Source of the DNA: Alphaproteobacteria bacterium
Lineage (GTDB): Bacteria; Pseudomonadota; Alphaproteobacteria; Micavibrionales; UBA1664
Direction: 5' to 3'
NCBI GenBank assembly: GCA_030427215.1
Contig: JAUHXB010000063.1
Location: 1-7,134, forward strand
DNA length: 7,134 nt
The translations under genes and the position numbers were made by a program. A model generated the notes under the pieces. That model saw only the letters and a program-made list of their open reading frames with translations. It was not told the DNA's origin and searched no databases. Shown here piece by piece: positions 1 to 7,054 of this stretch; positions within the stretch are counted from its first letter, which is position 1; each line of letters opens with the position of its first letter.

Positions 1-387
1 ATGTTGGATCAGGCCGCGATTTTGGATCAAGATAAATTTAAAGCTCTTGGTGGATTTGCCTTTGACCCGCAAGTTCCGACATTTATGGTCAATCCGGATT
101 TATTTTTGCCTATTGTACCCGTTCGTGATGTGCGTTTTGACAATAACCACAAGGCCGCGAAAGATTTTGACGTGGTCGCCAGCGGATTTAATTTTGCCCC
201 ACTCGGAACACACGGAAAAATGAGTGCAACACCATGTAAGACAAGCAATGTTTCGGTTATTCCAGGATTATACAGCTTCACAAAACCAGAAAATGTGGGC
301 GATGAAGATATCGCCGATATGACAGAAATGGCGGAAAAAAGATGGCGGGTTTTGTCGGGGTGTGTTACTTCATCTTTTGAGGAGTAA
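1..387 (+). CDS. Hypothetical protein, possibly 5'-truncated, coupled to the glucosidase gene
   Basis: I do not recognise this 128-residue product. The frame begins with an ATG at the very first base of the window, so it cannot be decided whether this is the true start or an internal Met of a longer protein; any ribosome-binding site would lie outside. The product is soluble-looking, with no signal peptide or membrane segment. Its first half has proline- and aromatic-rich stretches (around residues 21-40 and 62-69), and an acidic helix-like stretch (about 100-115) precedes the C-terminus, which ends in SSFEE. It is supported as a real gene by its link to the next one: its last two sense codons (GAG GAG) form the Shine-Dalgarno sequence of the glucosidase gene, and only 5 bases separate its stop from that ATG. 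This suggests one transcript and translational coupling. One sampled row (61-120) is about 42% GC. A role in carbohydrate metabolism would rest on neighbourhood alone. Confidence 0.6.
   Translation: MLDQAAILDQDKFKALGGFAFDPQVPTFMVNPDLFLPIVPVRDVRFDNNHKAAKDFDVVASGFNFAPLGTHGKMSATPCKTSNVSVIPGLYSFTKPENVGDEDIADMTEMAEKRWRVLSGCVTSSFEE
379..384 (+). promoter_or_regulatory. Shine-Dalgarno site of the glucosidase gene, inside the upstream gene
   Basis: GAGGAG lies 8 bases before the ATG at 393 and is made of the last two sense codons of the upstream gene. Ribosomes finishing the upstream gene would sit on this site, which favours coupled translation and supports 393 as the start. Confidence 0.75.
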
Positions 388-392
388 TAGCT

Positions 393-1724
393 ATGATTGA
401 TATAAAAAAATCTAACTTTCCAAACGATTTTATTTGGGGTACTGCAACAGCGGCCTATCAAATAGAAGGCGCATGGAATAAAGACGGTAAAGGAGAAAGT
501 ATCTGGGATCGATTCTGTCACCAAGATGGAAATATATTGAATGGGGATACGGGTGATATCGCATGTGACCATTACCATCGGTGGGAGCAAGATTTAGATT
601 TACTAAAGCAATTTGATATTAAAAATTACCGTTTTTCGATAGCTTGGACGCGAATACTGCCAGATGGTATAGGTGAAATCAACCAAGCAGGCGTTGATTT
701 TTATAATATATTAATTGATGGAATGATTGATCGGGGAATTACGCCCTGGGTGACCATGTATCATTGGGATTTACCTCAGGCATTACAAGACAAAGGCGGA
801 TGGACAAACCGTGACATCATTGAATGGTTTAAGAATTACGCTGAAACTTTGGTTAAATTATTCGGTGATCGCGTGAAAAACTGGGTTATTTTTAATGAGC
901 CTAGCGTTCATTCATGGCTTGGCCACGGCCTCGGTTTTCATGCCCCTGGTTTCAAAACAAAAGAATCATACCTTAAAGCCGTTCATCACATTAATCTTGC
1001 CATTGCTCAAACTTACAATGATCTTAAACCACAATATCCTAATTTAAATATTGGATCATCATATACATTACTTCCAAATTATCCAGAAAATGAAAATAAT
1101 TTAAATGATCAAAAGGCGGCGGATTATCTTTTCTGTTTTTGGAATACAAATCATTTCGACCCACTTTTAAAGGGGTTCTACCCAGATATGATGGCAAATG
1201 ATTTTAGTCCGTACATAGAAAATGGTGATTTAGAAACAATTCAGGCAGATTTAGATTTTATAGGCATACAACATTATAATGCAATTCATGCAAAGTATGA
1301 CGATAATTTTATCTTTAACTCGTTTTTTGGCGACAAACCAAAAGACGTTCCACAAACTGATTATGGCTGGATGATTAAACCAGAAGATTTTGAAAAATGC
1401 TTAGTTTGGTTGTCAGACAATTATGATTTGACTGGAAAGAATATCGCAATGACCATTACCGAAAATGGGGCAGCCTTTCATGATGAGCCTGTTAATAAGA
1501 TTTGTAATGACAATAGAAGAATTAATTACCTCAATAGCTACCTTAATGCTGTCAAGAATTCCATTGATCGTGGAGCACCAATCAACGGTTACTTTATCTG
1601 GTCATTTATGGATAATTTTGAATGGGCCGATGGATATAGCCAGCGTTTCGGTGTCGTTCATGTCAATTACGAGACATTAGAAAGAACACCAAAAGAATCC
1701 TTAAAATGGTTTTCAAAATTATAA
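393..1724 (+). CDS. Glycoside hydrolase family 1 beta-glucosidase
   Basis: This enzyme should hydrolyse beta-linked glucosides, or related beta-glycosides, from the non-reducing end with retention of configuration. At 443 residues it has the normal length of a single-domain GH1 (beta/alpha)8 barrel. The N-terminal GH1 signature is at about residues 14-41 (FIWGTATAAYQIEG). The acid/base Glu is E169 in FNEP and the nucleophile is E357 in TITENG. Sugar-binding residues of the family are all visible: Q23, H124-W125, N168, Y295, W403, E410 and W411. The C-terminal motif SFMDNFEWADGY followed by QRFG is that of non-phosphorylated beta-glucosidases such as Agrobacterium Abg, not of 6-phospho-beta-glucosidases. 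There is no signal peptide, so it acts in the cytoplasm and needs an imported or internal substrate. The start is fixed by GAGGAG at 379-384 and by the short leader before the signature. Sampled rows are 23-40% GC, well below guaA, which may indicate transfer. The true substrate (glucoside, galactoside, glycolipid) cannot be told from sequence. Confidence 0.95.
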   Translation: MIDIKKSNFPNDFIWGTATAAYQIEGAWNKDGKGESIWDRFCHQDGNILNGDTGDIACDHYHRWEQDLDLLKQFDIKNYRFSIAWTRILPDGIGEINQAGVDFYNILIDGMIDRGITPWVTMYHWDLPQALQDKGGWTNRDIIEWFKNYAETLVKLFGDRVKNWVIFNEPSVHSWLGHGLGFHAPGFKTKESYLKAVHHINLAIAQTYNDLKPQYPNLNIGSSYTLLPNYPENENNLNDQKAADYLFCFWNTNHFDPLLKGFYPDMMANDFSPYIENGDLETIQADLDFIGIQHYNAIHAKYDDNFIFNSFFGDKPKDVPQTDYGWMIKPEDFEKCLVWLSDNYDLTGKNIAMTITENGAAFHDEPVNKICNDNRRINYLNSYLNAVKNSIDRGAPINGYFIWSFMDNFEWADGYSQRFGVVHVNYETLERTPKESLKWFSKL

Positions 1725-1725
1725 C

Positions 1726-1754
1726 TTGACTTTTATTATATGTTAATATATAAA
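1726..1754 (+). promoter_or_regulatory. Sigma-70-type promoter for the glycosyltransferase gene
   Basis: TTGACT (1726-1731) and TATAAA (1749-1754) are separated by 17 bases, close to the housekeeping consensus with ideal spacing. The -35 element starts one base after the glucosidase stop codon. Transcription would start near 1761, giving a leader of about 21 bases that contains the ribosome-binding site. The surrounding DNA is very AT-rich, which raises the chance of a spurious match, but the position and spacing are good. Confidence 0.6.
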
Positions 1755-1768
1755 TTTACTTTCTAAAC

Positions 1769-1775
1769 AGGGAGA
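1769..1775 (+). promoter_or_regulatory. Shine-Dalgarno site of the glycosyltransferase gene
   Basis: AGGGAGA lies 6 bases before the ATG at 1782. It is the only purine-rich site in the gap and decides the start of the gene. Confidence 0.7.
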
Positions 1776-1781
1776 TCTATT

Positions 1782-3188
1782 ATGGCTTTGTTGCCCCGAG
1801 ATATTTATAAAAATCAAAATCGATCAAAAAACGTAGGGGTTGTTTGTGTAACATATCGTAACCCTGATAAACCATCAATTGTTAGGGAATTTGGCCTTGT
1901 AGCCCTAGTGGAACAGATGTTTACACAAAATTATGACGGTAATATCACACTTAGTATTGTTGACAGCAGCCCAACACCCCACCCTTTTTTAGATAAAGTA
2001 TCAAAATCACATCCCAATAAATTAATTTATACGCATGTACCAGATCGATCCACTGCACCAAAGCAATCGACAAAATTTGATTTTATTCCAGAAAATAAAA
2101 CAATTAGGGCCGCTATGGTCGCGTTAATAAAAGAACGTTATGAAGATGGAAAGCAAATTTCACAAGCGATGGTTAATATTGCGAAATCATCTGACTTTTC
2201 ATCTGTTGATGAACAAGATTATGATGCATTAATTGGACGCATTCCCAATACATCGTTTGCATCAGAAAATGATATAGAATCACTTATTAATGACGATAAC
2301 CATGATTTAACGTCTTTAAATACCCAATTTTGGGCTAAAAGAATTCAGGAAACAATGGATATTGCGGGATTTGTACCTTTTGAGGATGATTACCCTATAC
2401 AAACCAATATCTTTTCTCAAATTTTTGGGGAAAGACCAGCTATTGGTATGAAAAAAAATTATGGTATTCAGGCACTTATAGATAAAGGGTTTTCGCCAGA
2501 AGCCATCGTGTTTTCAGACGATGATGATCATCATGCACCAGATTACGTTGCAAAAAGTATCGCTGCCCTTGGCAATAATGATTTCACAAGAATGACGAGA
2601 TACATCACGCACGTCTTTAACGCAAACAATAATACAAAAGATCACGAATGGGGAATTTTTGACCTAAGGATTGAAAAAGACAGTAACGGATATTGGCGTT
2701 TGGATTCATCACAAGGTACAGAACCCATGATGAATTTGCATCCAGATGGATATGTCTACGACGGAACAGTAGGAAAAAAATTCTCAAGATTAGTAACAAT
2801 GGCTTGGCCTATTCTTTCACACGAAGGCGCACTGCACACATACTCAATGAATGCTTGGAGGAGAAGTGTAGATGCATTCGGTGGGTGTATTCCTGTATCA
2901 TTCTGTGAAGATATTGCTTTTTACATCAAAAATAAAAATGCTTTTGGACAAGGGTTTCGGGATGTTCACACCCCTACCGAACAAGGACAAGAGTCATTTG
3001 TAAGGATTGCTGATGGTGGAAATGCATCAGTAATCGAGTGGATGCAAAACACACATAACTCGACACTCCCAGCATGGGCAGAAAGCGCAGTAAGCCCCCT
3101 ATATGAAGCTTTGAATATGAGTGTCTCAGAAAAAAATAGACTGTTTATTAAGAGAGCAGAAAATTTACCTAAGCAAAAAATTGCCTAA
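1782..3188 (+). CDS. GT2-like (GT-A fold) glycosyltransferase with a long internal insertion
   Basis: The 468-residue product most likely transfers a sugar from a nucleotide-sugar donor; donor and acceptor are unknown. The N-terminus has the first strand and turn of GT2 enzymes (VGVVCVTYRNP, residues 18-28) and the following VDSS (60-63). The segment KKNYGIQALIDKGF (224-237) leads into a metal-binding acidic cluster FSDDDDHHAPDY (244-255), the DxD equivalent. An ED pair in SFCEDIAFY (373-381) matches the position of the catalytic base in GT2 proteins. The oddity is the spacing: about 185 residues lie between VDSS and DDDD, against roughly 50 in ordinary GT2 domains. The extra part (about 91-222) looks helical and acidic. 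No signal peptide or transmembrane segment is seen, so it is probably cytosolic or peripherally membrane-bound. The start is set by AGGGAGA at 1769-1775, and the gene has its own promoter. Sampled rows are 28-33% GC, like the glucosidase and unlike guaA. Family assignment is by motif only. Confidence 0.72.
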   Translation: MALLPRDIYKNQNRSKNVGVVCVTYRNPDKPSIVREFGLVALVEQMFTQNYDGNITLSIVDSSPTPHPFLDKVSKSHPNKLIYTHVPDRSTAPKQSTKFDFIPENKTIRAAMVALIKERYEDGKQISQAMVNIAKSSDFSSVDEQDYDALIGRIPNTSFASENDIESLINDDNHDLTSLNTQFWAKRIQETMDIAGFVPFEDDYPIQTNIFSQIFGERPAIGMKKNYGIQALIDKGFSPEAIVFSDDDDHHAPDYVAKSIAALGNNDFTRMTRYITHVFNANNNTKDHEWGIFDLRIEKDSNGYWRLDSSQGTEPMMNLHPDGYVYDGTVGKKFSRLVTMAWPILSHEGALHTYSMNAWRRSVDAFGGCIPVSFCEDIAFYIKNKNAFGQGFRDVHTPTEQGQESFVRIADGGNASVIEWMQNTHNSTLPAWAESAVSPLYEALNMSVSEKNRLFIKRAENLPKQKIA

Positions 3189-3209
3189 AAGACAAATATG
3201 TTGCATAAA
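3181..3209 (+). promoter_or_regulatory. Candidate guaA promoter giving a leaderless transcript
   Basis: TTGCCT (3181-3186) and CATAAA (3204-3209) are 17 bases apart, each matching four of six consensus positions. The predicted transcription start is 3215-3216, which coincides with the A of the guaA ATG. This agrees with the absence of any Shine-Dalgarno sequence. The match is moderate and lies in AT-rich DNA that overlaps the end of the preceding gene, so guaA could also be read through from upstream. Confidence 0.35.
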
Positions 3210-3223
3210 TACTCATGCAACAT
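3198..3223 (+). repeat. Perfect 9-bp inverted repeat over the guaA start codon
   Basis: ATGTTGCAT (3198-3206) and ATGCAACAT (3215-3223) are exact reverse complements with an 8-base loop (AAATACTC). The right arm begins exactly at the guaA ATG. In a transcript reading through from the glycosyltransferase gene, the hairpin would bury the start codon; a transcript starting at 3215 would lack the left arm. It could instead be an operator. The stem has only three G-C pairs and is followed by a T-rich but interrupted stretch, so it is a poor terminator. Confidence 0.6.
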
Positions 3224-4768
3224 TCATCTTTATTAATTCTTGATTTTGGGTCACAGGTAACGAAACTTATTGCACGGCGGGTTCGTGAACATGGGGTTTA
3301 TTGTGAAATATGGCCTTATAATAATTGCTCTCCCGAAGACCTACAAAAATTTAACCCTGAGGGGATCATATTATCGGGCGGGCCATGTTCGGTCACCGAT
3401 GAAGGCTCGCCACGCGCGCCAGACTTTGTATTTGATTTAGGGCTTCCCATCCTTGGCATATGTTACGGTCAACAGACCATGATGGCTCAATTAGGTGGCG
3501 TGGTAGAGGCAGGGCATCATTGCGAATATGGACGAGCCGACATTGAAATCACAAAAAACACGGCTTTATTCGGCACAACCTGGACGGAAGGATCAACGCC
3601 AACCGTTTGGATGTCCCATGGTGATCGTGTGACCAACATTCCCGATGGATTTGACATTGTTGCAACGTCAAAAGGCGCACCGTGTGCGATTATCGCCAAT
3701 GAAGACAAGAAATTTTACGGCATTCAATTCCACCCCGAGGTTATGCACACCCAAAATGGATCAGAGATTATCCGCAATTTTGTTCGTGATATTTGCGGAT
3801 GTTCGGGCGATTGGACGATGGCGTCATATAAAGACGAGGCCATTCAGGCCATCCGCGACAAGGTCGGCGCAGAAAAAGTTATTTGCGGGCTATCTGGTGG
3901 AGTCGACAGTTCCGTTGCCGCGGTATTAATCCACGAGGCCATTGGCGATCAATTAACATGTATTTATGTGGATACGGGCATGATGAGAAAAGGCGAAAGC
4001 GACCAAGTGGTTGGATTATTCCGCGATCATTACAACATCCCCCTTATTCACGAGGATGCATCTGATTTATTTTTGGGCAAACTTGCCAGTGTTGATGATC
4101 CAGAGAAAAAACGCAAAATCATCGGTGGAACATTTATTGATGTGTTTGACGATTGCGCCAAACGCATTGGCGGTGCCGATTGGTTGGCACAGGGGACATT
4201 ATACCCCGATGTTATTGAAAGCGTCAGCTTTGACGGTGGCCCGTCCGTAACAATCAAATCGCACCATAATGTTGGTGGTCTGCCCGAAAAAATGGATCTG
4301 AAAATTTTGGAGCCTTTACGTGAATTATTTAAGGATGAAGTGCGCGATTTGGGTCGTGCGCTTGGCCTGCATGATGATTTCGTGGCGCGTCACCCTTTCC
4401 CTGGGCCTGGTTTGGCTGTGCGTTGCCCGGGTGAAATTACCCGCGATAAGTTGGATATTTTACGCGAAGCAGATGCCGTTTATTTGGACGCCATCCGTGA
4501 GGAAGGGTTGTATAATGAGATTTGGCAGGCCTTTGCTGTACTCTTGCCCGTCCGTACGGTTGGTGTAATGGGTGATGGACGCACATATGATTATGCATGC
4601 GCCCTTCGTGCCGTGACATCGGTGGACGGCATGACCGCGGATTTCTACCCGTTTGAAATGGATTTCTTATCCCGTGTCGCGACCCGTATCATTAATGAGG
4701 TGAAAGGCATTAACCGTGTCACATATGACATCACATCAAAACCGCCGGGAACCATTGAGTGGGAGTAA
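3215..4768 (+). CDS. guaA: GMP synthase (glutamine-hydrolysing)
   Basis: GuaA converts XMP, ATP and glutamine to GMP, AMP, pyrophosphate and glutamate, the last step of guanine nucleotide synthesis, in the cytosol. The 517 residues match the usual length (about 525 in E. coli). The class I glutamine amidotransferase domain (about 5-195) carries the triad C83 in GICYGQQ, H173 and E175 in QFHPEV. The ATP-pyrophosphatase domain follows, with its PP-loop LSGGVDSS (226-233). The XMP-binding and dimerisation part shows [11 protein letters not shown] (350-360), RHPFPGPGL (392-400), and the hallmark C-terminus [10 protein letters not shown] (508-517). All key residues are present. The start is forced: an in-frame TAA lies at 3206-3208, the only ATG before the first motif is 3215, and conserved ILDFGSQ begins at residue 8. 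No Shine-Dalgarno sequence precedes it, which suggests leaderless or non-canonical initiation. Sampled rows are 47-63% GC, distinct from the AT-rich genes upstream. A hairpin terminator follows 14 bases after the stop. Confidence 0.98.
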   Translation: MQHSSLLILDFGSQVTKLIARRVREHGVYCEIWPYNNCSPEDLQKFNPEGIILSGGPCSVTDEGSPRAPDFVFDLGLPILGICYGQQTMMAQLGGVVEAGHHCEYGRADIEITKNTALFGTTWTEGSTPTVWMSHGDRVTNIPDGFDIVATSKGAPCAIIANEDKKFYGIQFHPEVMHTQNGSEIIRNFVRDICGCSGDWTMASYKDEAIQAIRDKVGAEKVICGLSGGVDSSVAAVLIHEAIGDQLTCIYVDTGMMRKGESDQVVGLFRDHYNIPLIHEDASDLFLGKLASVDDPEKKRKIIGGTFIDVFDDCAKRIGGADWLAQGTLYPDVIESVSFDGGPSVTIKSHHNVGGLPEKMDLKILEPLRELFKDEVRDLGRALGLHDDFVARHPFPGPGLAVRCPGEITRDKLDILREADAVYLDAIREEGLYNEIWQAFAVLLPVRTVGVMGDGRTYDYACALRAVTSVDGMTADFYPFEMDFLSRVATRIINEVKGINRVTYDITSKPPGTIEWE

Positions 4769-4782
4769 CTTTGATACAATAA

Positions 4783-4816
4783 AAAAACTGCCGCAACATT
4801 GATTACGGCAGTTTTT
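4783..4816. terminator. Bidirectional intrinsic terminator between guaA and the chemoreceptor gene
   Basis: AAAAACTGCCG (4783-4793) and CGGCAGTTTTT (4806-4816) form a perfect 11-bp stem with a 12-base loop. The T run ends the plus-strand transcript of guaA. The seven A bases at 4781-4787 give a U run for the minus-strand transcript of the chemoreceptor. It lies 14 bases after the guaA stop and 25 bases after the chemoreceptor stop, in a 73-base gap between converging genes. Confidence 0.9.
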
Positions 4817-4841
4817 AGTTTATAAGTGATGTTAAATTTAT

Positions 4842-6995
4842 TTACGCACTGCGAAGATATTTGAGGAAATCGCCAACCGCCGATGTCATCTCATCCGTTT
4901 TATCTTTCAAATTAACCGCGGCGGTTGTTAAAGTCTCAGATGCCTGTCCTGTCAATGTTGCGTTTTCCTGAACCGTATTGATGTTTTCTGCAACTTCACG
5001 TGTTCCCGCCGATGCCTCCGTTACTGAACGGCCAATTTCCGCCGTGGCTTCGTTTTGTTCCGTAATGGATGAAGCAACGGTAGATGTGCTGTCGGTAATT
5101 TCGTTTACATCCTGAATAATGGTTTCCATGGATGCAACAGATTCTTTAATCGCGTTTTGAATGCGGTCAATGCGGTCTTCGATTTCAGTTGTTCGCGTTG
5201 CCGTTTCGTTGGCAAGCTTTTTAACCTCGTCCGCAACAACGGCAAACCCTTTACCGGCCTCGCCTGCGCGCGCCGCCTCAATTGTGGCGTTAAGGGCCAG
5301 AAGATTTGTTTGTTCCGCGATATCGCGAATGGTTGAAATCACTTCGACGATAGAATCGGCAAGTGTATTCAATTCCGTTACAGATTCATTTGTTCTGGCG
5401 GCATTGCCCGAGGCGGATTTTGCCTTTGTCGCAACGTCCTTAATCTGGCGTTCAATTTCGGCAGATGATGCGGATAACTCTTCCGCCGCCGATGCAACGG
5501 TTTGAACCGACATATCAGATTCAGTTGAGGCCGCAGCAACAGTTTGTGAAATTGATGTTGTTGTCTGTGACGCCTGCGATACCTCTGCCGCCGTTAAGGA
5601 CAAACCTTCGGACGAAGCAGAAAGAGCCTGAAGAATAACGCCAATCTTTGCGTCAAATTCATCGGCAATTTTGGCCATTTGCTCTTTACGATCTTGTTCG
5701 GCCTTGATTTTCAATTCCTCGGCTTCGGCATTGGCCTTTTCCAACTGTATGCCGTTATCCTTAAAGACCTGAACAGCCGCGGCCATGTCGCCAATTTCAT
5801 CTTTTCTATCCAATCCGGGGATTTCAACAGTTAAATCACCTTTTGAAAGGTCATCCATAACATCCGCCATATTTGAAATTGGCTTTGAAATAGATCGCGA
5901 CGCAAAAATTGAAATCAGGATAACAATAATCATCCCACCCATCGTGAACCAGATCGCCGCCATTTTCATGTCATTGATTGGTCCATAAACCTCATCTTTA
6001 TTAATTTCGGCTATTAAGGCCCAACGTGTTCCTTTAAAATAAATTGGGGCGTAGGCGGATGCCACTAATGTGCCTTTATGATTCTTATCAAAGGATACAC
6101 CAGTTTGACCGTTAAGGGCATTTTCAACTTTGGAAGTTTGAATCTTTTGTTTCAAGATTGTTGAGTCTTCTGAAAAACGAGAATCGCTGCGCATGAAATA
6201 ATCATCACCCACAAGAAATGTTTCTCCTGTTTCCCCCATCCCTGCTGACACTTGCATCACATTATTGATACGAGCAATCGGCATTTGGAAAATCAACACG
6301 CCCGCTAATGATCCATTAGGGTTGGTAATGGCTTGAGACATAAAACTCGCTGCCGCGCCGTTACTTGGTGCATAGGGTTTAAAGTCAAAGAAATGTTGCG
6401 TGTCATCCGCACTTTTTGCCGCGGCTCTGAACGCTATGGCTAAATCACTATCTTTCCATTCACCTCTGTTTAGATTTGTGGCGTAATCGGCCTCCTTAAA
6501 TACGGTATAGACAAGGTCACCATTTGGTGCGACCAAAAAGATATCGTAATAATCACGTTGACGCAGGAAATGCCTAAACCAATCATGATATTTCGCGTGG
6601 ATTGAACTGTAAATTGATCCATCGCGGGCATAATCCAACTCTTCCTTTGATCCAGTCGGATTTGGATTGTCGGAAATGTAAAGACGTTTTAGGGTTTTGG
6701 TCTGATCATTGCCATCTTGTCCCAAAATATCCCACGCGCGTTTGAATTCCAATGCCGCCTTACGTACATAATCATTTTTGGCCAAAGAGGATAAATCCTG
6801 CTCAATTGATTGCATATAGTTTTCCAGGGCATTGACACGTGACGCTTGTAATGCAACCAGTTTATCTTCCAACGCTGAAGTCATTTCTTTCTCTGCGTTT
6901 GAAATTGCAATAAAACCAGTGATTAAAGACGATAATAAAGCCAATCCAACCATAGTAAGAGGCAGTTTTTGAGATATTTTAAGTTTCGATAACAT
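4842..6995 (-). CDS. Methyl-accepting chemotaxis protein with a periplasmic Cache-type sensor
   Basis: This transmembrane chemoreceptor would bind a small molecule outside the cytoplasmic membrane and control the kinase CheA through CheW. The 717 residues show, in order: a short basic start; TM1 (about 11-32); a periplasmic region of about 310 residues with a dCache-like pattern ([11 protein letters not shown] at 74-84, [22 protein letters not shown] at 150-171 in two PAS-like parts, then [19 protein letters not shown] at 254-272 and WALIAEI at 325-331); TM2 (about 345-365); HAMP (about 366-418, RSISKPI to DEIGDMA); a charged coiled-coil linker (419-450); and the signalling domain (to about 713). 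The hairpin tip is highly conserved, with [20 protein letters not shown] at 559-578 and [11 protein letters not shown] at 581-591. No C-terminal CheR/CheB-docking pentapeptide is visible. The start has GAAGGAT upstream. The domain pattern and the FLKYLRSA end are typical of alphaproteobacterial receptors. The ligand cannot be assigned; Cache sensors often bind amino or organic acids. No che genes are in view. Confidence 0.96.
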   Translation of the reverse strand: MLSKLKISQKLPLTMVGLALLSSLITGFIAISNAEKEMTSALEDKLVALQASRVNALENYMQSIEQDLSSLAKNDYVRKAALEFKRAWDILGQDGNDQTKTLKRLYISDNPNPTGSKEELDYARDGSIYSSIHAKYHDWFRHFLRQRDYYDIFLVAPNGDLVYTVFKEADYATNLNRGEWKDSDLAIAFRAAAKSADDTQHFFDFKPYAPSNGAAASFMSQAITNPNGSLAGVLIFQMPIARINNVMQVSAGMGETGETFLVGDDYFMRSDSRFSEDSTILKQKIQTSKVENALNGQTGVSFDKNHKGTLVASAYAPIYFKGTRWALIAEINKDEVYGPINDMKMAAIWFTMGGMIIVILISIFASRSISKPISNMADVMDDLSKGDLTVEIPGLDRKDEIGDMAAAVQVFKDNGIQLEKANAEAEELKIKAEQDRKEQMAKIADEFDAKIGVILQALSASSEGLSLTAAEVSQASQTTTSISQTVAAASTESDMSVQTVASAAEELSASSAEIERQIKDVATKAKSASGNAARTNESVTELNTLADSIVEVISTIRDIAEQTNLLALNATIEAARAGEAGKGFAVVADEVKKLANETATRTTEIEDRIDRIQNAIKESVASMETIIQDVNEITDSTSTVASSITEQNEATAEIGRSVTEASAGTREVAENINTVQENATLTGQASETLTTAAVNLKDKTDEMTSAVGDFLKYLRSA

Positions 6996-7003
6996 GATGA
7001 TTG

Positions 7004-7010
7004 ATCCTTC
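7004..7010 (-). promoter_or_regulatory. Shine-Dalgarno site of the chemoreceptor gene
   Basis: On the minus strand GAAGGAT (core AAGGA, 7009 to 7005) lies about 9 bases before the ATG at 6995-6993. It supports that start, which also places TM1 at the expected distance from the N-terminus. Confidence 0.75.
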
Positions 7011-7012
7011 GT

Positions 7013-7032
7013 ATTATATCGATTTAATTATA
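7013..7032 (-). promoter_or_regulatory. AT-rich region with two TATAAT boxes upstream of the chemoreceptor gene
   Basis: On the minus strand there are two perfect TATAAT hexamers, at 7032-7027 and 7018-7013. The first would start transcription near 7020 and leave an intact ribosome-binding site; the second would start inside that site and is less likely. No convincing -35 hexamer is found at 16-18 bases, so this is a weak promoter call in a very AT-rich 59-base gap. Confidence 0.3.
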
Positions 7033-7054
7033 TAAATGATTTCTAAATAACGCG

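Noticed and set aside
27..590. Minus-strand open frame of 187 codons across the left-hand gene and the start of the glucosidase
   Set aside because: It overlaps a certain GH1 coding region, including its N-terminal signature, and its product has no recognisable motif. It is an antisense shadow.
393..1724. 6-phospho-beta-glucosidase (PTS-linked) assignment
   Set aside because: The C-terminal region has the NFEWADGY motif of non-phosphorylated substrates and lacks the Ser/Lys/Tyr phosphate-binding pattern. No PTS gene is in view.
3189..3214. Purine riboswitch upstream of guaA
   Set aside because: Only 26 bases separate the preceding stop from the guaA ATG, far too short for a purine aptamer, and only the simple inverted repeat is seen.
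3198..3236. Twelve-codon upstream ORF (ATG at 3198, stop at 3234-3236) overlapping the guaA start
   Set aside because: It has no ribosome-binding site, and its ATG is simply produced by the left arm of the inverted repeat. A leader-peptide role is not supported.
5161..5505. Plus-strand open frame of 114 codons opposite the chemoreceptor signalling domain
   Set aside because: It lies wholly antisense to the most conserved part of the receptor. Its Ala/Ser-rich product is what the reverse of that sequence gives.
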